From Prochloraceae cyanobacterium PL24a_bin.78 (GTDB taxonomy: Bacteria > Cyanobacteriota > Cyanobacteriia > Cyanobacteriales > JANQIW01): 47,295 nucleotides of DNA. Both the position numbers and the translations under genes were made by a program. This document shows, piece by piece, positions 36,621 through 44,627 of this stretch (the first letter of the stretch is position 1; each line of letters begins with the position of its first letter). Location of the stretch: the NCBI GenBank assembly GCA_028281945.1, contig JANQIW010000120.1, positions 1 to 47,295 of the forward strand, written 5' to 3'. The notes under the pieces were generated by a model. It did no database searches and had not been told where the DNA came from. It saw only the letters and a program-made list of their open reading frames with translations.

Positions 36621-37052
36621 TCAGCCATTTTGCTTTGAGCGTCGAAGTTGATGATACAAAAATCCACCAAAATACCAAACACCACCAAACCCATACCCCA
36701 TAATACTTTCAAAGAAAACCTTCCCATCAAGATAATATAAATCCAGTCAAAATTCTCTCCGACGCACCAAAAGTGATAAAACAGTACAGAAATACTAAAA
36801 AATTCATCAAAATTCCCCAATCAAACCCCAAAACCATTGATAAATATAGAGTATAGAGAATTTATCCTGAGCTTTGTAATCTCATGCACAACAAACGAAA
36901 GTACCAAAAATTAAACCATAAACATAACCAAAACTTACCTAAAAACCACAAATAGATAAGAAATCCCAATGATAATTACAATTAATCCCATCCCCCTGTG
37001 GGGAAAATTAGGAAAATTGGGTGGAATGGAGTCTCTTAGGAAGAGAATGGAT

Positions 37053-37361
37053 TTAAGAATTAATTTTTTGAGGCATCAAAACATATCCCATAGCATGAAG
37101 AATCCCATTAATATTATCAAAGGGAAGATAGCCTTCCTCAGAAAAAGCATTTTGCAAACCATCCCCCGTCATCCCAAAATCCTTAGCAATATCAGATATT
37201 CCCATCACACGGGCAATAATTCTTAATTGAGTTAAAAGGGCTACACTATCCCCATCTTTAGCATATTCAGCAAAACTTTCTTGGAGAAAATCATCAATCT
37301 CCTCTGGATGATTGGAAAAATACTCAAATGTTACATCTTCAAGAGTTCTATAATTATTCAT
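37053..37361 (-). CDS. HigA-like antitoxin
   Basis: A 102-aa antidote of the putative addiction module type (TIGR02684-like). It has an N-terminal toxin-binding helix region (TLEDVTFEYFSNHPEEIDDF) and an HTH region, DSVALLTQLRIIARVMGISD then IAKDFGMTGDGLQNAFS. It would bind its toxin and repress the module promoter. The start overlaps the toxin stop by 8 bp, so the two are translationally coupled with toxin first, the HigBA order. Confidence 0.85.
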   Translation of the reverse strand: MNNYRTLEDVTFEYFSNHPEEIDDFLQESFAEYAKDGDSVALLTQLRIIARVMGISDIAKDFGMTGDGLQNAFSEEGYLPFDNINGILHAMGYVLMPQKINS

Positions 37362-37680
37362 TCCTTAAATACCTCCTCCAATATACCTTAGCTGTTTTGA
37401 TATCCTGTTGTTGGGTTGATTTATCACCACCACAAAGTAGCACAACAATCTTATCTCCGTCTTCTCCAAAATACACTCTATATCCAGCACCAAATGTCAA
37501 CCGTAATTCAAAAACCCCATCTTTAAGAGATTTATAATCACCATAATTGCCACTTTGAAGTCGAAAGATGCGTTGCAGGATACGTCTTCGAGTTAAGCGA
37601 TCGCGAAAATTATTTATCCAATCTGTAAATGGCTCATTTCCTGATTCATCTTGATAAAAAATGACCTGTTTTTCCTGCAT
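37354..37680 (-). CDS. RelE/HigB-like toxin (Gp49-like)
   Basis: A 108-aa toxin of the RelE/ParE superfamily, TIGR02683/Gp49-like. It begins VIFYQDESGNEPFTDWINNF, then RLTRRRILQRIFRLQSGNYG, VFELRLTFGAGYRVYFGEDG and KIVVLLCGGDKSTQQQDI, with the usual C-terminal K-x-Y-W. Such toxins cleave ribosome-bound mRNA. It is complete, with basic and aromatic residues at the expected places. GAGGATGG precedes the ATG. It lies beside the CRISPR array with no obvious functional tie. Confidence 0.85.
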   Translation of the reverse strand: MQEKQVIFYQDESGNEPFTDWINNFRDRLTRRRILQRIFRLQSGNYGDYKSLKDGVFELRLTFGAGYRVYFGEDGDKIVVLLCGGDKSTQQQDIKTAKVYWRRYLRNE

Positions 37681-37874
37681 TTTTCCATCCTCTCAATTTT
37701 ACCATCTTCCCATTCCTCTAATTCTTAACCAGTTGATTGACTTAGTGGAAACCAAAACCTTTTCAATTAAAACAAAAATCAAGGACAATAATTAATCTCA
37801 AGAGTTTACCATACCACCAAGTATATTTAGAACCAGACAAGATTTTATAATCAAAGTATTATCAAAAATATCAC

Positions 37875-38564
37875 TTACTCAAAAAGACAACGAGTAACCG
37901 ACTCTAAAACCCCAAGCCCAACCATCGCCCCACGAATTAAACGAAAACCAGCCAAAGGTTGAGTAATGAAAGCCATACCTGCTTTTAAAGGTAAAAGAGA
38001 ACCATCAGAAGACATAGCAGAATTGAGATTTGGAATATCTTTCCCACATTCATCACTAATCACCCGTAAAATAATCACATTCTCCAATAAACTCAACACA
38101 GCAAAACCCTCCATATCCACAACCTTCGCCTGATAGAAATTCCCCAATCCTAACTTCTCATCCCCTCGCCAAACCAAAGATTCACTAGTAAAACCCGTCA
38201 CCACCTTCCCATTAACACTTCGAGACAATATAGGAGTTAAATACTCATCACACTTCTTAGATAAAACATTCTCCCCCTCTCGAAACAGACAATTCCCATA
38301 AAAAGTAATATCACCTACCTTAAATTCAGGTGACAACCCCCCAGCTAAACCCATCAACAACACAGGAGACTTTTGAGTATCATTCCGAATAAGCCAACTT
38401 TGCAAAAACTTCATCACAGGCTGAAAACCCATAGGAATCGCCACAACTTTTGGTTTAACTCCTTTAACCTTCCTTAAACCTCGACAGACAGCTTGATATT
38501 CAGCCCCTTGAGGAGCTAAAATAATCTTAATATCGTCTATGGAGTAATTAATGTCATCAAACAT
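37875..38564 (-). CDS. Nucleoside phosphorylase-like protein
   Basis: A 229-aa member of the PNP/MTAN superfamily. It has IKIILAPQGAEYQAV, then PVLLMGLAGGLSPEFKVGDI (the phosphate/ribose loop), AKVVDMEGFAVLSLLE (substrate Met-Glu) and LRVISDECGKDIP (the catalytic Asp region). Related proteins act on nucleosides or on hopanoid side chains; which one is not decidable here. The start codon overlaps head to head by 14 bp with the ABC ATPase gene on the other strand. The next in-frame Met comes too late, so MFDDINYS is taken as start. Confidence 0.75.
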   Translation of the reverse strand: MFDDINYSIDDIKIILAPQGAEYQAVCRGLRKVKGVKPKVVAIPMGFQPVMKFLQSWLIRNDTQKSPVLLMGLAGGLSPEFKVGDITFYGNCLFREGENVLSKKCDEYLTPILSRSVNGKVVTGFTSESLVWRGDEKLGLGNFYQAKVVDMEGFAVLSLLENVIILRVISDECGKDIPNLNSAMSSDGSLLPLKAGMAFITQPLAGFRLIRGAMVGLGVLESVTRCLFE

Positions 38565-39678
38565 CGACTCTTACCAAAAACAACAAACAATTGAGAATAA
38601 TTCCGATAGCAAACAACCAGTAATTGTGGTAGATAATGTCACTAAACAATTTAGTCATGATTATACAGCAGTAAATCAAGTTAGTTTCTCCCTCAAAAAA
38701 GGGGAATTACTAGGATTATTAGGACCCAGCGGTTGTGGTAAAACTACTTTATTAAGGATAATTGCGGGATTTGAGAAACCTACTTCTGGCAATATCCAAA
38801 TCGCTGAGAAAATTGTGGCGGGTGATGGCTATTGGCAACCACCAGAAAAACGCAATACAGGAATGGTATTCCAAGATTATGCTTTGTTTCCCCATCTTAA
38901 TGTTTCCCAAAATGTAGGATTTGGTTTAAAAAATCAAGGGAAATTTACCAATAAGAAAGAGATACAAAAGAATGTTTTAGATATTCTCCATCTCGTAGGC
39001 TTAGGAGGCTTGGAAAAACGCTTTCCCCATGAATTATCAGGAGGGCAACAACAACGGGTTGCTTTGGCTAGGGCATTAGCTCCACAACCTGCTTTAATAC
39101 TTTTAGATGAGCCTTTAAGTAATCTGGATGTTCAAGTGCGTCAGCGATTACGTCATGAAGTACGGAATATTCTTAAGGCGACTGCTACTACTGCGATTTT
39201 TGTTACTCACGATAGGGAGGAAGCTATGGCTATTAGCGATCGCATTGCGGTGATGCAGAAGGGAAATTTGGAGCAAATAGGCACTCCTGAGGAAATTTAT
39301 GGGAAACCTGCTTCTCGTTTTGTGGCGGAGTTTGTGACTCAGGCTAATTTTATTCCCGCGGTGAGGAATGGGAAGGTTTGGCAGACGGAAATCGGTGAGT
39401 GGGAGATTGATTTTGGTGTTTCCCATGATTTGAGTAAGGGTGAGTTGATGGTTCGGCAGGAGGATGTGGTTATTCAACCTAGTGATGATTCTGGGATTGT
39501 GGTTAGGGAGAAGCATTTTTTAGGAAGGGAATATTGTTATTGTTTAGAGACTGCTTCGGGTAAAAGATTACACGCGAGGGGTTTTATGAAGAGTTTTAAT
39601 GGTTCTGGTTTGGATGTGGGTAGTAAGGTTAGTCTTTCTTTTCCTGCTGAAATGGTTCAAGTTTTTCCTGATTGTTAA
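38551..39678 (+). CDS. ABC transporter ATP-binding protein, FbpC/FutC-like
   Basis: A 375-aa importer ATPase. It has Walker A GPSGCGKTT (58-66), the Q-loop in MVFQDYALFPHLN, signature LSGGQQQR (162-169), Walker B ILLDEP (183-188) and an H-loop in IFVTHDREEAMAIS. A C-terminal TOBE-like regulatory domain extends from about 265 (MVRQEDVVIQP). The length and signatures fit the ferric iron/sulfate/spermidine group; FutC-like Fe3+ uptake is the best guess. A 25-residue polar extension precedes the domain. GGAG lies 8 nt before the ATG. Permease and binding protein genes are not adjacent. Confidence 0.85.
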   Translation: MSSNIDSYQKQQTIENNSDSKQPVIVVDNVTKQFSHDYTAVNQVSFSLKKGELLGLLGPSGCGKTTLLRIIAGFEKPTSGNIQIAEKIVAGDGYWQPPEKRNTGMVFQDYALFPHLNVSQNVGFGLKNQGKFTNKKEIQKNVLDILHLVGLGGLEKRFPHELSGGQQQRVALARALAPQPALILLDEPLSNLDVQVRQRLRHEVRNILKATATTAIFVTHDREEAMAISDRIAVMQKGNLEQIGTPEEIYGKPASRFVAEFVTQANFIPAVRNGKVWQTEIGEWEIDFGVSHDLSKGELMVRQEDVVIQPSDDSGIVVREKHFLGREYCYCLETASGKRLHARGFMKSFNGSGLDVGSKVSLSFPAEMVQVFPDC

Positions 39679-39757
39679 TTTTATTTGGTTTGTATTAGTA
39701 TTTTTATTTGTTATTTTTATCTGTTAATTTTATTTTAAATACTTTGGTTAAGGTTTT

Positions 39758-39783
39758 AAGGGATTTTCTAAAATTCCTTTTTT
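39758..39783 (+). terminator. Rho-independent terminator after the ABC ATPase gene
   Basis: AAGGGATTTT and AAAATTCCTT pair around a short CT loop and are followed by T4. It lies 80 bp after the stop codon. Confidence 0.7.
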
Positions 39784-40031
39784 ACTAATCCGTAAAGACA
39801 ATATATATTTTTAAACCAAATATTATTAATAATCTTCCCATTCTTGATTAAGTAATAAGTAATAAGTAATAACTAATAAGATTCACTAAATTCTTCCCAT
39901 CTCCCCATTCTTCCCATTCCTCCCATTCTCCCCATTCTCATCATCACCATCAATCATCATCAAGAAAACCACTCTCCCACTCTCCCCATCTCCCTTCAAT
40001 ATCCATTAATATTAAAGCAAAATAAAATTAT
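39784..40031. repeat. STRR-bearing gap (39679-40031)
   Basis: TAATAAG heptamers lie at about 39848-39880 and CTCCCATT/CTCCCCATC units at about 39896-39990. The rest is AT-rich and holds the promoter of the GNAT gene. No gene is seen. Confidence 0.75.
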
Positions 40032-40529
40032 ATGATTAGACCTGCTATTTCTGATGATAAAAACTCTATAATGACTTTAGCTAAAGCTATTGGATTCTTC
40101 CAAGCCCATGAAATTAACCAGATAGAGAATATTCTGGATGATTATTTCGAGGGGAATGAGAATGATATTGATAGTGATTATTGCTGGGTTGTGGTGGAAG
40201 TTGAAGGATTGGTAATCGGTGTTGCTTACTATGGCATGGAAGCTATGACTAATCAAACTTGGAATTTATATTTTATTGCCGTGCAACCTGAATATCAACG
40301 TCAAGGTTATGGAAGGCGTTTATTAGGTTATGTGGAGGTATGTTTGATGAAAAGAGGGGGGCGTTTATTGTTGGTGGAAACTTCTGGGTTGCCTGAGTTT
40401 AATTCTACTTGGGCTTTTTATAGCCAGTGTGGCTTTGAGGAGGAGGGGAGAATTCGTGATTTTTACAAGGCGGGGGAGGATAAGATTATTTTTCGTAAGG
40501 TTTTGGGGAATATTGGTGATGGTTTTTAA
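40032..40529 (+). CDS. GNAT family N-acetyltransferase
   Basis: A 165-aa acetyltransferase. The acetyl-CoA binding motif A is FIAVQPEYQRQGYGRRLLGY (V-x-P-x-x-x-x-x-G-x-G-R/K). Motif B is LLVETSGLPEFNSTWAFYSQ, followed by CGFEEEGRIRDFYKAGEDKI. The N-terminus MIRPAISDDKNSIMTLAKAI is typical. The substrate is unknown. The gene stands alone downstream of an STRR stretch. Confidence 0.85.
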   Translation: MIRPAISDDKNSIMTLAKAIGFFQAHEINQIENILDDYFEGNENDIDSDYCWVVVEVEGLVIGVAYYGMEAMTNQTWNLYFIAVQPEYQRQGYGRRLLGYVEVCLMKRGGRLLLVETSGLPEFNSTWAFYSQCGFEEEGRIRDFYKAGEDKIIFRKVLGNIGDGF

Positions 40530-40892
40530 GAGGATGGTTGTCAAAGGGAATGGGAAAGTGAGTGAATGGGTGAATGGGAGGGTGGTGTATTGGGGAGAAT
40601 TTAGTGAATCTGATTACTGATTACTGATTAGTTAAAAAAAAGTTCTCGATTCTCCATATTCTCGATAAAAACTAAACTTTTTTTTGAATTTTTTGTCTCT
40701 ATATTATATATGATGTATAGAGATTTTCTGGAGCTTTCTCCAATATCTATACACTTTCTAGAGATATTGTTCATGCTAAAAAGTTTATCTTAACCTAGAG
40801 AATATAAAGAACTAGAAAAGTTTAAAAAAGTAAGAGTTTTTTAGAAAAGTATTAGATTTCAAGTTTATCCATTATTGTATTAAAATGTAAAT

Positions 40893-41133
40893 AGGGCTTG
40901 CTGAAAGAGTATAGAGTGATTGCTATACAAGCTTTTCAAGCTTTTTTGCACAAAAAAAGTGCAAAGCTATAACCTTTAACCCCCAAAAAACGTGACCATT
41001 ATCCCTAAAATTTTTTTCCCAATCTCATTATCCCTATAGAAACGAACCTCGTTCGCGTTAGCGTGGGCGGTAGCCTAATCCCATAAGCTTTCTGGGCATC
41101 AAATTAGATTTTTGGACTTTTTCAGCAAGCCCT
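40893..41133. mobile_element. MITE-like non-autonomous element, 241 bp
   Basis: Terminal inverted repeats of 18 bp, AGGGCTTGCTGAAAGAGT and ACTTTTTCAGCAAGCCCT, differ at one position. Flanks are AAAT on both sides (40889-40892, 41134-41137), though a TA duplication of IS630 type is also possible because the outer bases are T and A. Inside are a TTGCAC/GTGCAA hairpin at about 40947-40964 and a GCG-rich stretch near 41048-41075. No transposase frame is present. The rest of the 40530-41184 gap is AT-rich, without a gene. Confidence 0.75.
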
Positions 41134-41184
41134 AAATAAACTTAAAAGTAATATTGCCTTTATAATTTTTTATCTTTCGGATTA

Positions 41185-42069
41185 TTATTTTTTGCAAGTT
41201 TTTGAATTTAATTTCTTACCTTTTTGTTTAGGTAAAAGCCCTGCAAAGCCTAAAACAACTGAAAGACCAACAATAGTTGCCGGTTCTGGAGTTGATGTAA
41301 TGATACCTTCACCACCCGCTATATCCGTTTCTCCGGGGAAAAACTCTCCTAAATCAGGGATACCTCCACCTAATACCACAGGTATTGGTACATCAAGACT
41401 TGGTAAATTCTCTGGAAAATCAGAAAGAGAAGTACTTGTCAAAGAAAAATCAGCAAAAGTAGTTTCAAATAAACCACTTGGACTAAATAAGAACCCTCCA
41501 AAATCAATAGTACTCTCAATGCCAGAAGGTCCTAGCTCACTTGTACGAATCAGACTAATCTCATGGTAAATAGCATCATCAGTAAAATCACCATCCCCAT
41601 CTAAATCAAAAAACAGAAAAGGAATTCCACTAAAACCGGGTTCTGGAGTCGCTATAGCTGCGGTGAGACCTGCATCAGTTAAAATTTCTACTAAATTAAA
41701 AGAGACACCATCAACAAAGCTCATACTAGGGATACCTGGAATTACATCATCTGGAATGATACTTTCGGGAGTGTATATATCTGTCATTATCCCAGTTGCA
41801 CCTAGAAAACTTGGTGATAAATTTAAAAAATCTCCATCAGCAAAAGTTACAGTGAAACTTCCACCGTTTTCAATACTCCCTGGTATAAAATCAGTACCAT
41901 CAGCATCGAAATCGATAGCATTGTTAACAAATTCAGCGTCTTCAAGAAATGTTATACTAATGCTTCCGTTTGATAAAGTACTAGCATTAGCTGGATTAGA
42001 AGTAATAAAATTGCTAATAAGTATTACAGGAATACTTGCTAAAAGTGATTGTGAAATTTTTTTGAACAT
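41185..42069 (-). CDS. PEP-CTERM sorted exported protein 2
   Basis: A 294-aa secreted protein. The signal peptide is MFKKISQSLLASIPVILISN, cut near NPANA. The C-terminal sorting signal is STPEPATIVGLSVVLGFAGL followed by a very basic tail (KQKGKKLNSKTCKK). The mature part is acidic and Gly-rich with FDADGTDFIPGS and FDLDGDGDFTDDA, the latter a possible Ca2+-binding loop. I chose ATG 42069 over an upstream TTG because GGGA lies just before it. A PEP-CTERM protein of unknown extracellular role, unlike the one at 14.5 kb apart from the sorting tag. Confidence 0.85.
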   Translation of the reverse strand: MFKKISQSLLASIPVILISNFITSNPANASTLSNGSISITFLEDAEFVNNAIDFDADGTDFIPGSIENGGSFTVTFADGDFLNLSPSFLGATGIMTDIYTPESIIPDDVIPGIPSMSFVDGVSFNLVEILTDAGLTAAIATPEPGFSGIPFLFFDLDGDGDFTDDAIYHEISLIRTSELGPSGIESTIDFGGFLFSPSGLFETTFADFSLTSTSLSDFPENLPSLDVPIPVVLGGGIPDLGEFFPGETDIAGGEGIITSTPEPATIVGLSVVLGFAGLLPKQKGKKLNSKTCKK

Positions 42070-42257
42070 AATTATTCCCAATGTTTAAAAGATTTAAAAT
42101 CCATACCTTATAGCAGTATACACTGAGAACTAAGCATTTATCACCAAAAAATAAATTGTAAATAGAAATTATATAGAGAGGTTGGATGCTATAGATATTC
42201 TTCAAAAAAACTATAGAGTAAATAAACTAATTATTTGGAATTCGCAATTCTCCATTC

Positions 42258-42408
42258 TGAATTCGGAAATAAGTAATAAGATACATTAAATTTTCCCAAG
42301 TCAACCGTTGGCGTAGCCTCTGGGTAAACAGAAGTTTCTCTTGTCTCAAGAAACTCCCACTCTTCCCATTTTCCTACTTAATTTCTATCTTCTTCTCCCG
42401 AAATTTCA
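42258..42408. repeat. Copy of the STRR/CRISPR-flank block
   Basis: In order it has TAAGTAATAAG, a CAACCGTTGGC...AAACAGAAG segment, CTCAAGAAACTCCC, then CCTACTTAATTTC...CTCCCGAAATTTCATATTCC. This is the same order as 35568-35843 next to the main CRISPR array. It occupies much of the 42070-42649 gap. Confidence 0.8.
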
Positions 42409-42522
42409 TATTCCATCCCTTGACAGGGAAAAGGTATTGGAAAGAATCGGTTATTTAAACAGAATACATGAAATATTAAAATGTGAGTTTCCATCCCTTG
42501 ACAAGGGAAAAGTTATGTTTTC
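42409..42522. CRISPR. Relic two-repeat CRISPR array
   Basis: Two degenerate repeats begin at 42409 (TATTCCATCCCTTGACAGGG, then AAAAGG and divergence) and at 42487 (GTTTCCATCCCTTGACAAGG). They are separated by a 42-bp unique segment if 36-bp repeats are assumed, which falls inside the spacer range of the main array. The left repeat shares its TATTCC variant with the decayed end repeat at 35975. No leader is seen. Confidence 0.65.
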
Positions 42523-42649
42523 ATTGAGAAAATCGAGAACTTTTTAGCAAATCAAAAAAACCCAATACCATCAGCAACAAGAAAATGCTACAGTTAACCA
42601 CATCTATTTAAAACCATTAAAATTATTCTTACTGAAAGAGGAAAACAAA

Positions 42650-43372
42650 TTGGAAACCCTCAAAACATCCCAAGTATTCAAACTACCCATACACCTACAT
42701 TCCCACTATCAAAACTGGCTAATCCAAAGATTTCACCAGAAAAAAGGAACTCATGTCGTCACATTAAATGCAGAAATGGCGATGCTTGCCGAAAAAGACA
42801 CCAAAGTTGCTGAAGTAATAAGAGAAGCAGACTTAGTCATTCCAGATGGGGCAGGAATAGTGTTATATTTACGCCTAAAAGGGCAAAAACAACAACGCAC
42901 TCCAGGCATAGAATTAGCTCAATCATTATTGATGGAGTTAGGAAAACAAGGCACATCCTGCCCGATTTGTTTCTATGGAGGCAAACCCGGTGTAGCAGAA
43001 GAAGCAGCAAAAATTTGGCAAAAAAAAATACCCAATATCTCCATATTCACCAACCATGGCTATCTTAATCCAGAAGAGCAAATCCAATGGGCAAATACCA
43101 TCCAAGGAAAACAACCCAAACTAATCTTAGTAGGATTAGGAGTTCCAAGGCAAGAATATTGGATTCGGGAGAATTTTCATCTCAATCCTCAAGCATTATG
43201 GATAGGAGTTGGTGGAAGCTTTGATATTTGGGCAGGGGTAAAAAATCGTGCTCCTAGTTGGCTAAGAGATAACTACCTTGAATGGCTTTATCGTTTATAT
43301 CAAGAGCCTTGGCGTTGGCGAAGAATGTTAGTATTACCTCAATTTTTATTACGAGCAATATTGATTAAATAA
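42650..43372 (+). CDS. WecG/TagA/CpsF family glycosyltransferase
   Basis: A 240-aa GT26-type enzyme that transfers N-acetylmannosamine-like sugars in cell-envelope polysaccharide synthesis. Motifs are HVVTLNAEMAMLAEKD, ADLVIPDGAGIVLYLRLKGQ (catalytic Asp region), LVGLGVPRQEYWIRENF and WIGVGGSFDIWAGVKNRAPS. The C-terminus has LRDNYLEWLYRLYQEPWRW. The start is TTG at 42650, supported by GAGG 8 nt upstream; the next Met is too far inside. It stands alone, tail to tail with the DUF928 gene. Confidence 0.92.
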   Translation: METLKTSQVFKLPIHLHSHYQNWLIQRFHQKKGTHVVTLNAEMAMLAEKDTKVAEVIREADLVIPDGAGIVLYLRLKGQKQQRTPGIELAQSLLMELGKQGTSCPICFYGGKPGVAEEAAKIWQKKIPNISIFTNHGYLNPEEQIQWANTIQGKQPKLILVGLGVPRQEYWIRENFHLNPQALWIGVGGSFDIWAGVKNRAPSWLRDNYLEWLYRLYQEPWRWRRMLVLPQFLLRAILIK

Positions 43373-43423
43373 CCTAAAAATATAGTCAAAATATAGTCAA
43401 CACCTAATCAAAATAACTAAAAT

Positions 43424-44185
43424 TTATAACTTCGCTGTAGTTAAAACCTCCAAATACTCATGAAATTCAGCAGATTGCAAAAGTAAATTCCAACCTTGGA
43501 TCACATCTGGATTTTCAGGGTCAGATTTTTTCAGTTGAACCAAAGTAGAAATAGCATCATGCCACAAACCTGCCTCTTGATAAAGCTGAACTTTTTCCAT
43601 TCCCGAAGCAGTTTTTATTTGATTAGTCAGATTTGGATCTACAGATACAGTTTTAATTGTGCCTTTGACCTGATATTCTAAACTTAAACATCTAATATTT
43701 AAACTCCAAGTAAAAGATTGGTTCTGGGTTTGGGAATAAATATCTTCGGATAAAGGTAGAGTAATACTAGCTATTTCTCCAAAATTATCATCAAGAATTT
43801 TCTTCCGATAGAGGATTTTATCTTCAGAATCTCGAAGCATAAATTCTATTATCCCCTGACTAATTTCAGGAAAATAGAAAAGTAATGCAGGAGATTTAGA
43901 AGCTGTTACCACAACTCCATCTGGAGGGATTAAAGCAATTAAAGGTGCTTCATCTTTATCTAAATTACAACCACCTCTAGTGGCGCCACCTTGTCTTCTA
44001 ATAGGGAAACCATATCTGGTAGGTTTTTGATTAGATTCCTTAACTCGATTAGATTCCTCAGCTTGTGCGAGTATGGGAGAATGACTTAGTAAAAGGTGAT
44101 AGAAAGAGATATTTAGTATGATTGCTAATAAAGAGGTTATTCCAATCTTGCCTAAATTGTTTGCTTTTGAGATAATCTTTAGCAT
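43424..44185 (-). CDS. DUF928 family exported protein
   Basis: A 253-aa periplasmic protein. The hydrophobic signal segment is at about residues 15-40 (TSLLAIILNISFYHLLLS), cut near ILAQA. The family hallmark is GFPIRRQGGATRGGC, followed by LIALIPPDGVVVTASKSPAL. The middle is beta-rich (IEFMLRDSEDKILYRKKI), and the end is a helical repeat (LYQEAGLWHDAISTLVQL). DUF928 genes are cyanobacterial and often lie beside CHASE2 genes, as here. Function unknown. A short ORF lies just upstream on the same strand. Confidence 0.9.
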   Translation of the reverse strand: MLKIISKANNLGKIGITSLLAIILNISFYHLLLSHSPILAQAEESNRVKESNQKPTRYGFPIRRQGGATRGGCNLDKDEAPLIALIPPDGVVVTASKSPALLFYFPEISQGIIEFMLRDSEDKILYRKKILDDNFGEIASITLPLSEDIYSQTQNQSFTWSLNIRCLSLEYQVKGTIKTVSVDPNLTNQIKTASGMEKVQLYQEAGLWHDAISTLVQLKKSDPENPDVIQGWNLLLQSAEFHEYLEVLTTAKL

Positions 44186-44310
44186 TTGTTATTGTTCCTG
44201 TTCCTGAGTTTAGATTTTACAATATAAATATCTCTTAGTATAATTAAAACTGTTTGGTTTCTTGATTCACATAGAATCAGTAAAAATACTCATCAAGTAA
44301 TATCTTAACT

Positions 44311-44475
44311 CTATTTTAATACTTTCACTATTGTAGTTGATAATGGGGATAGATAACTAGTTTTCTGATGTTTTTTCCCCTTTAGTAAATCCGATGGATT
44401 AGTTACAGAAACATTAACAAGCATTGTTAAGGAAATAGCAGTTAAAAGCTTAATGGAATATTTGAGTCTTAACAT
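44311..44475 (-). CDS. Small ORF, 54 aa, with signal-like N-terminus
   Basis: It begins MLRLKYSIKLLTAISLTMLV, a basic start and hydrophobic stretch like a signal peptide, and ends with a polar, Lys-rich region (LLKGKKHQKTS) and a short VKVLK tail. AAGGAG lies 10 nt upstream of the ATG, one of the best ribosome binding sites in this region. It lies 125 bp before the DUF928 gene on the same strand, so it could be its operon partner. No similarity is recognised; it may also be a truncated exported protein. Confidence 0.5.
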   Translation of the reverse strand: MLRLKYSIKLLTAISLTMLVNVSVTNPSDLLKGKKHQKTSYLSPLSTTIVKVLK

Positions 44476-44627
44476 TATTAATAAGCTCCTTCTGATTGCT
44501 TATATATGATATTTAGTACTACAAAATTAGGTGTAAAGTTTCCGTTAACTTTTCTACGTAGTTTTAGGGAATTTTAAAGTTTAAATTTATTAACAAATAT
44601 TCAGTTTTTCTTAACAAAGTAATCTAA

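Noticed and set aside
36424..36820. Two minus-strand reading frames in the CRISPR leader region
   Set aside because: One starts inside the leader and runs into the array, the other lacks a ribosome binding site and recognisable features. Leader function explains the region better, though the hydrophobic second frame was considered.
42341..42547. Plus-strand reading frame ahead of the glycosyltransferase
   Set aside because: It spans STRR and relic CRISPR repeats and has no coding character.
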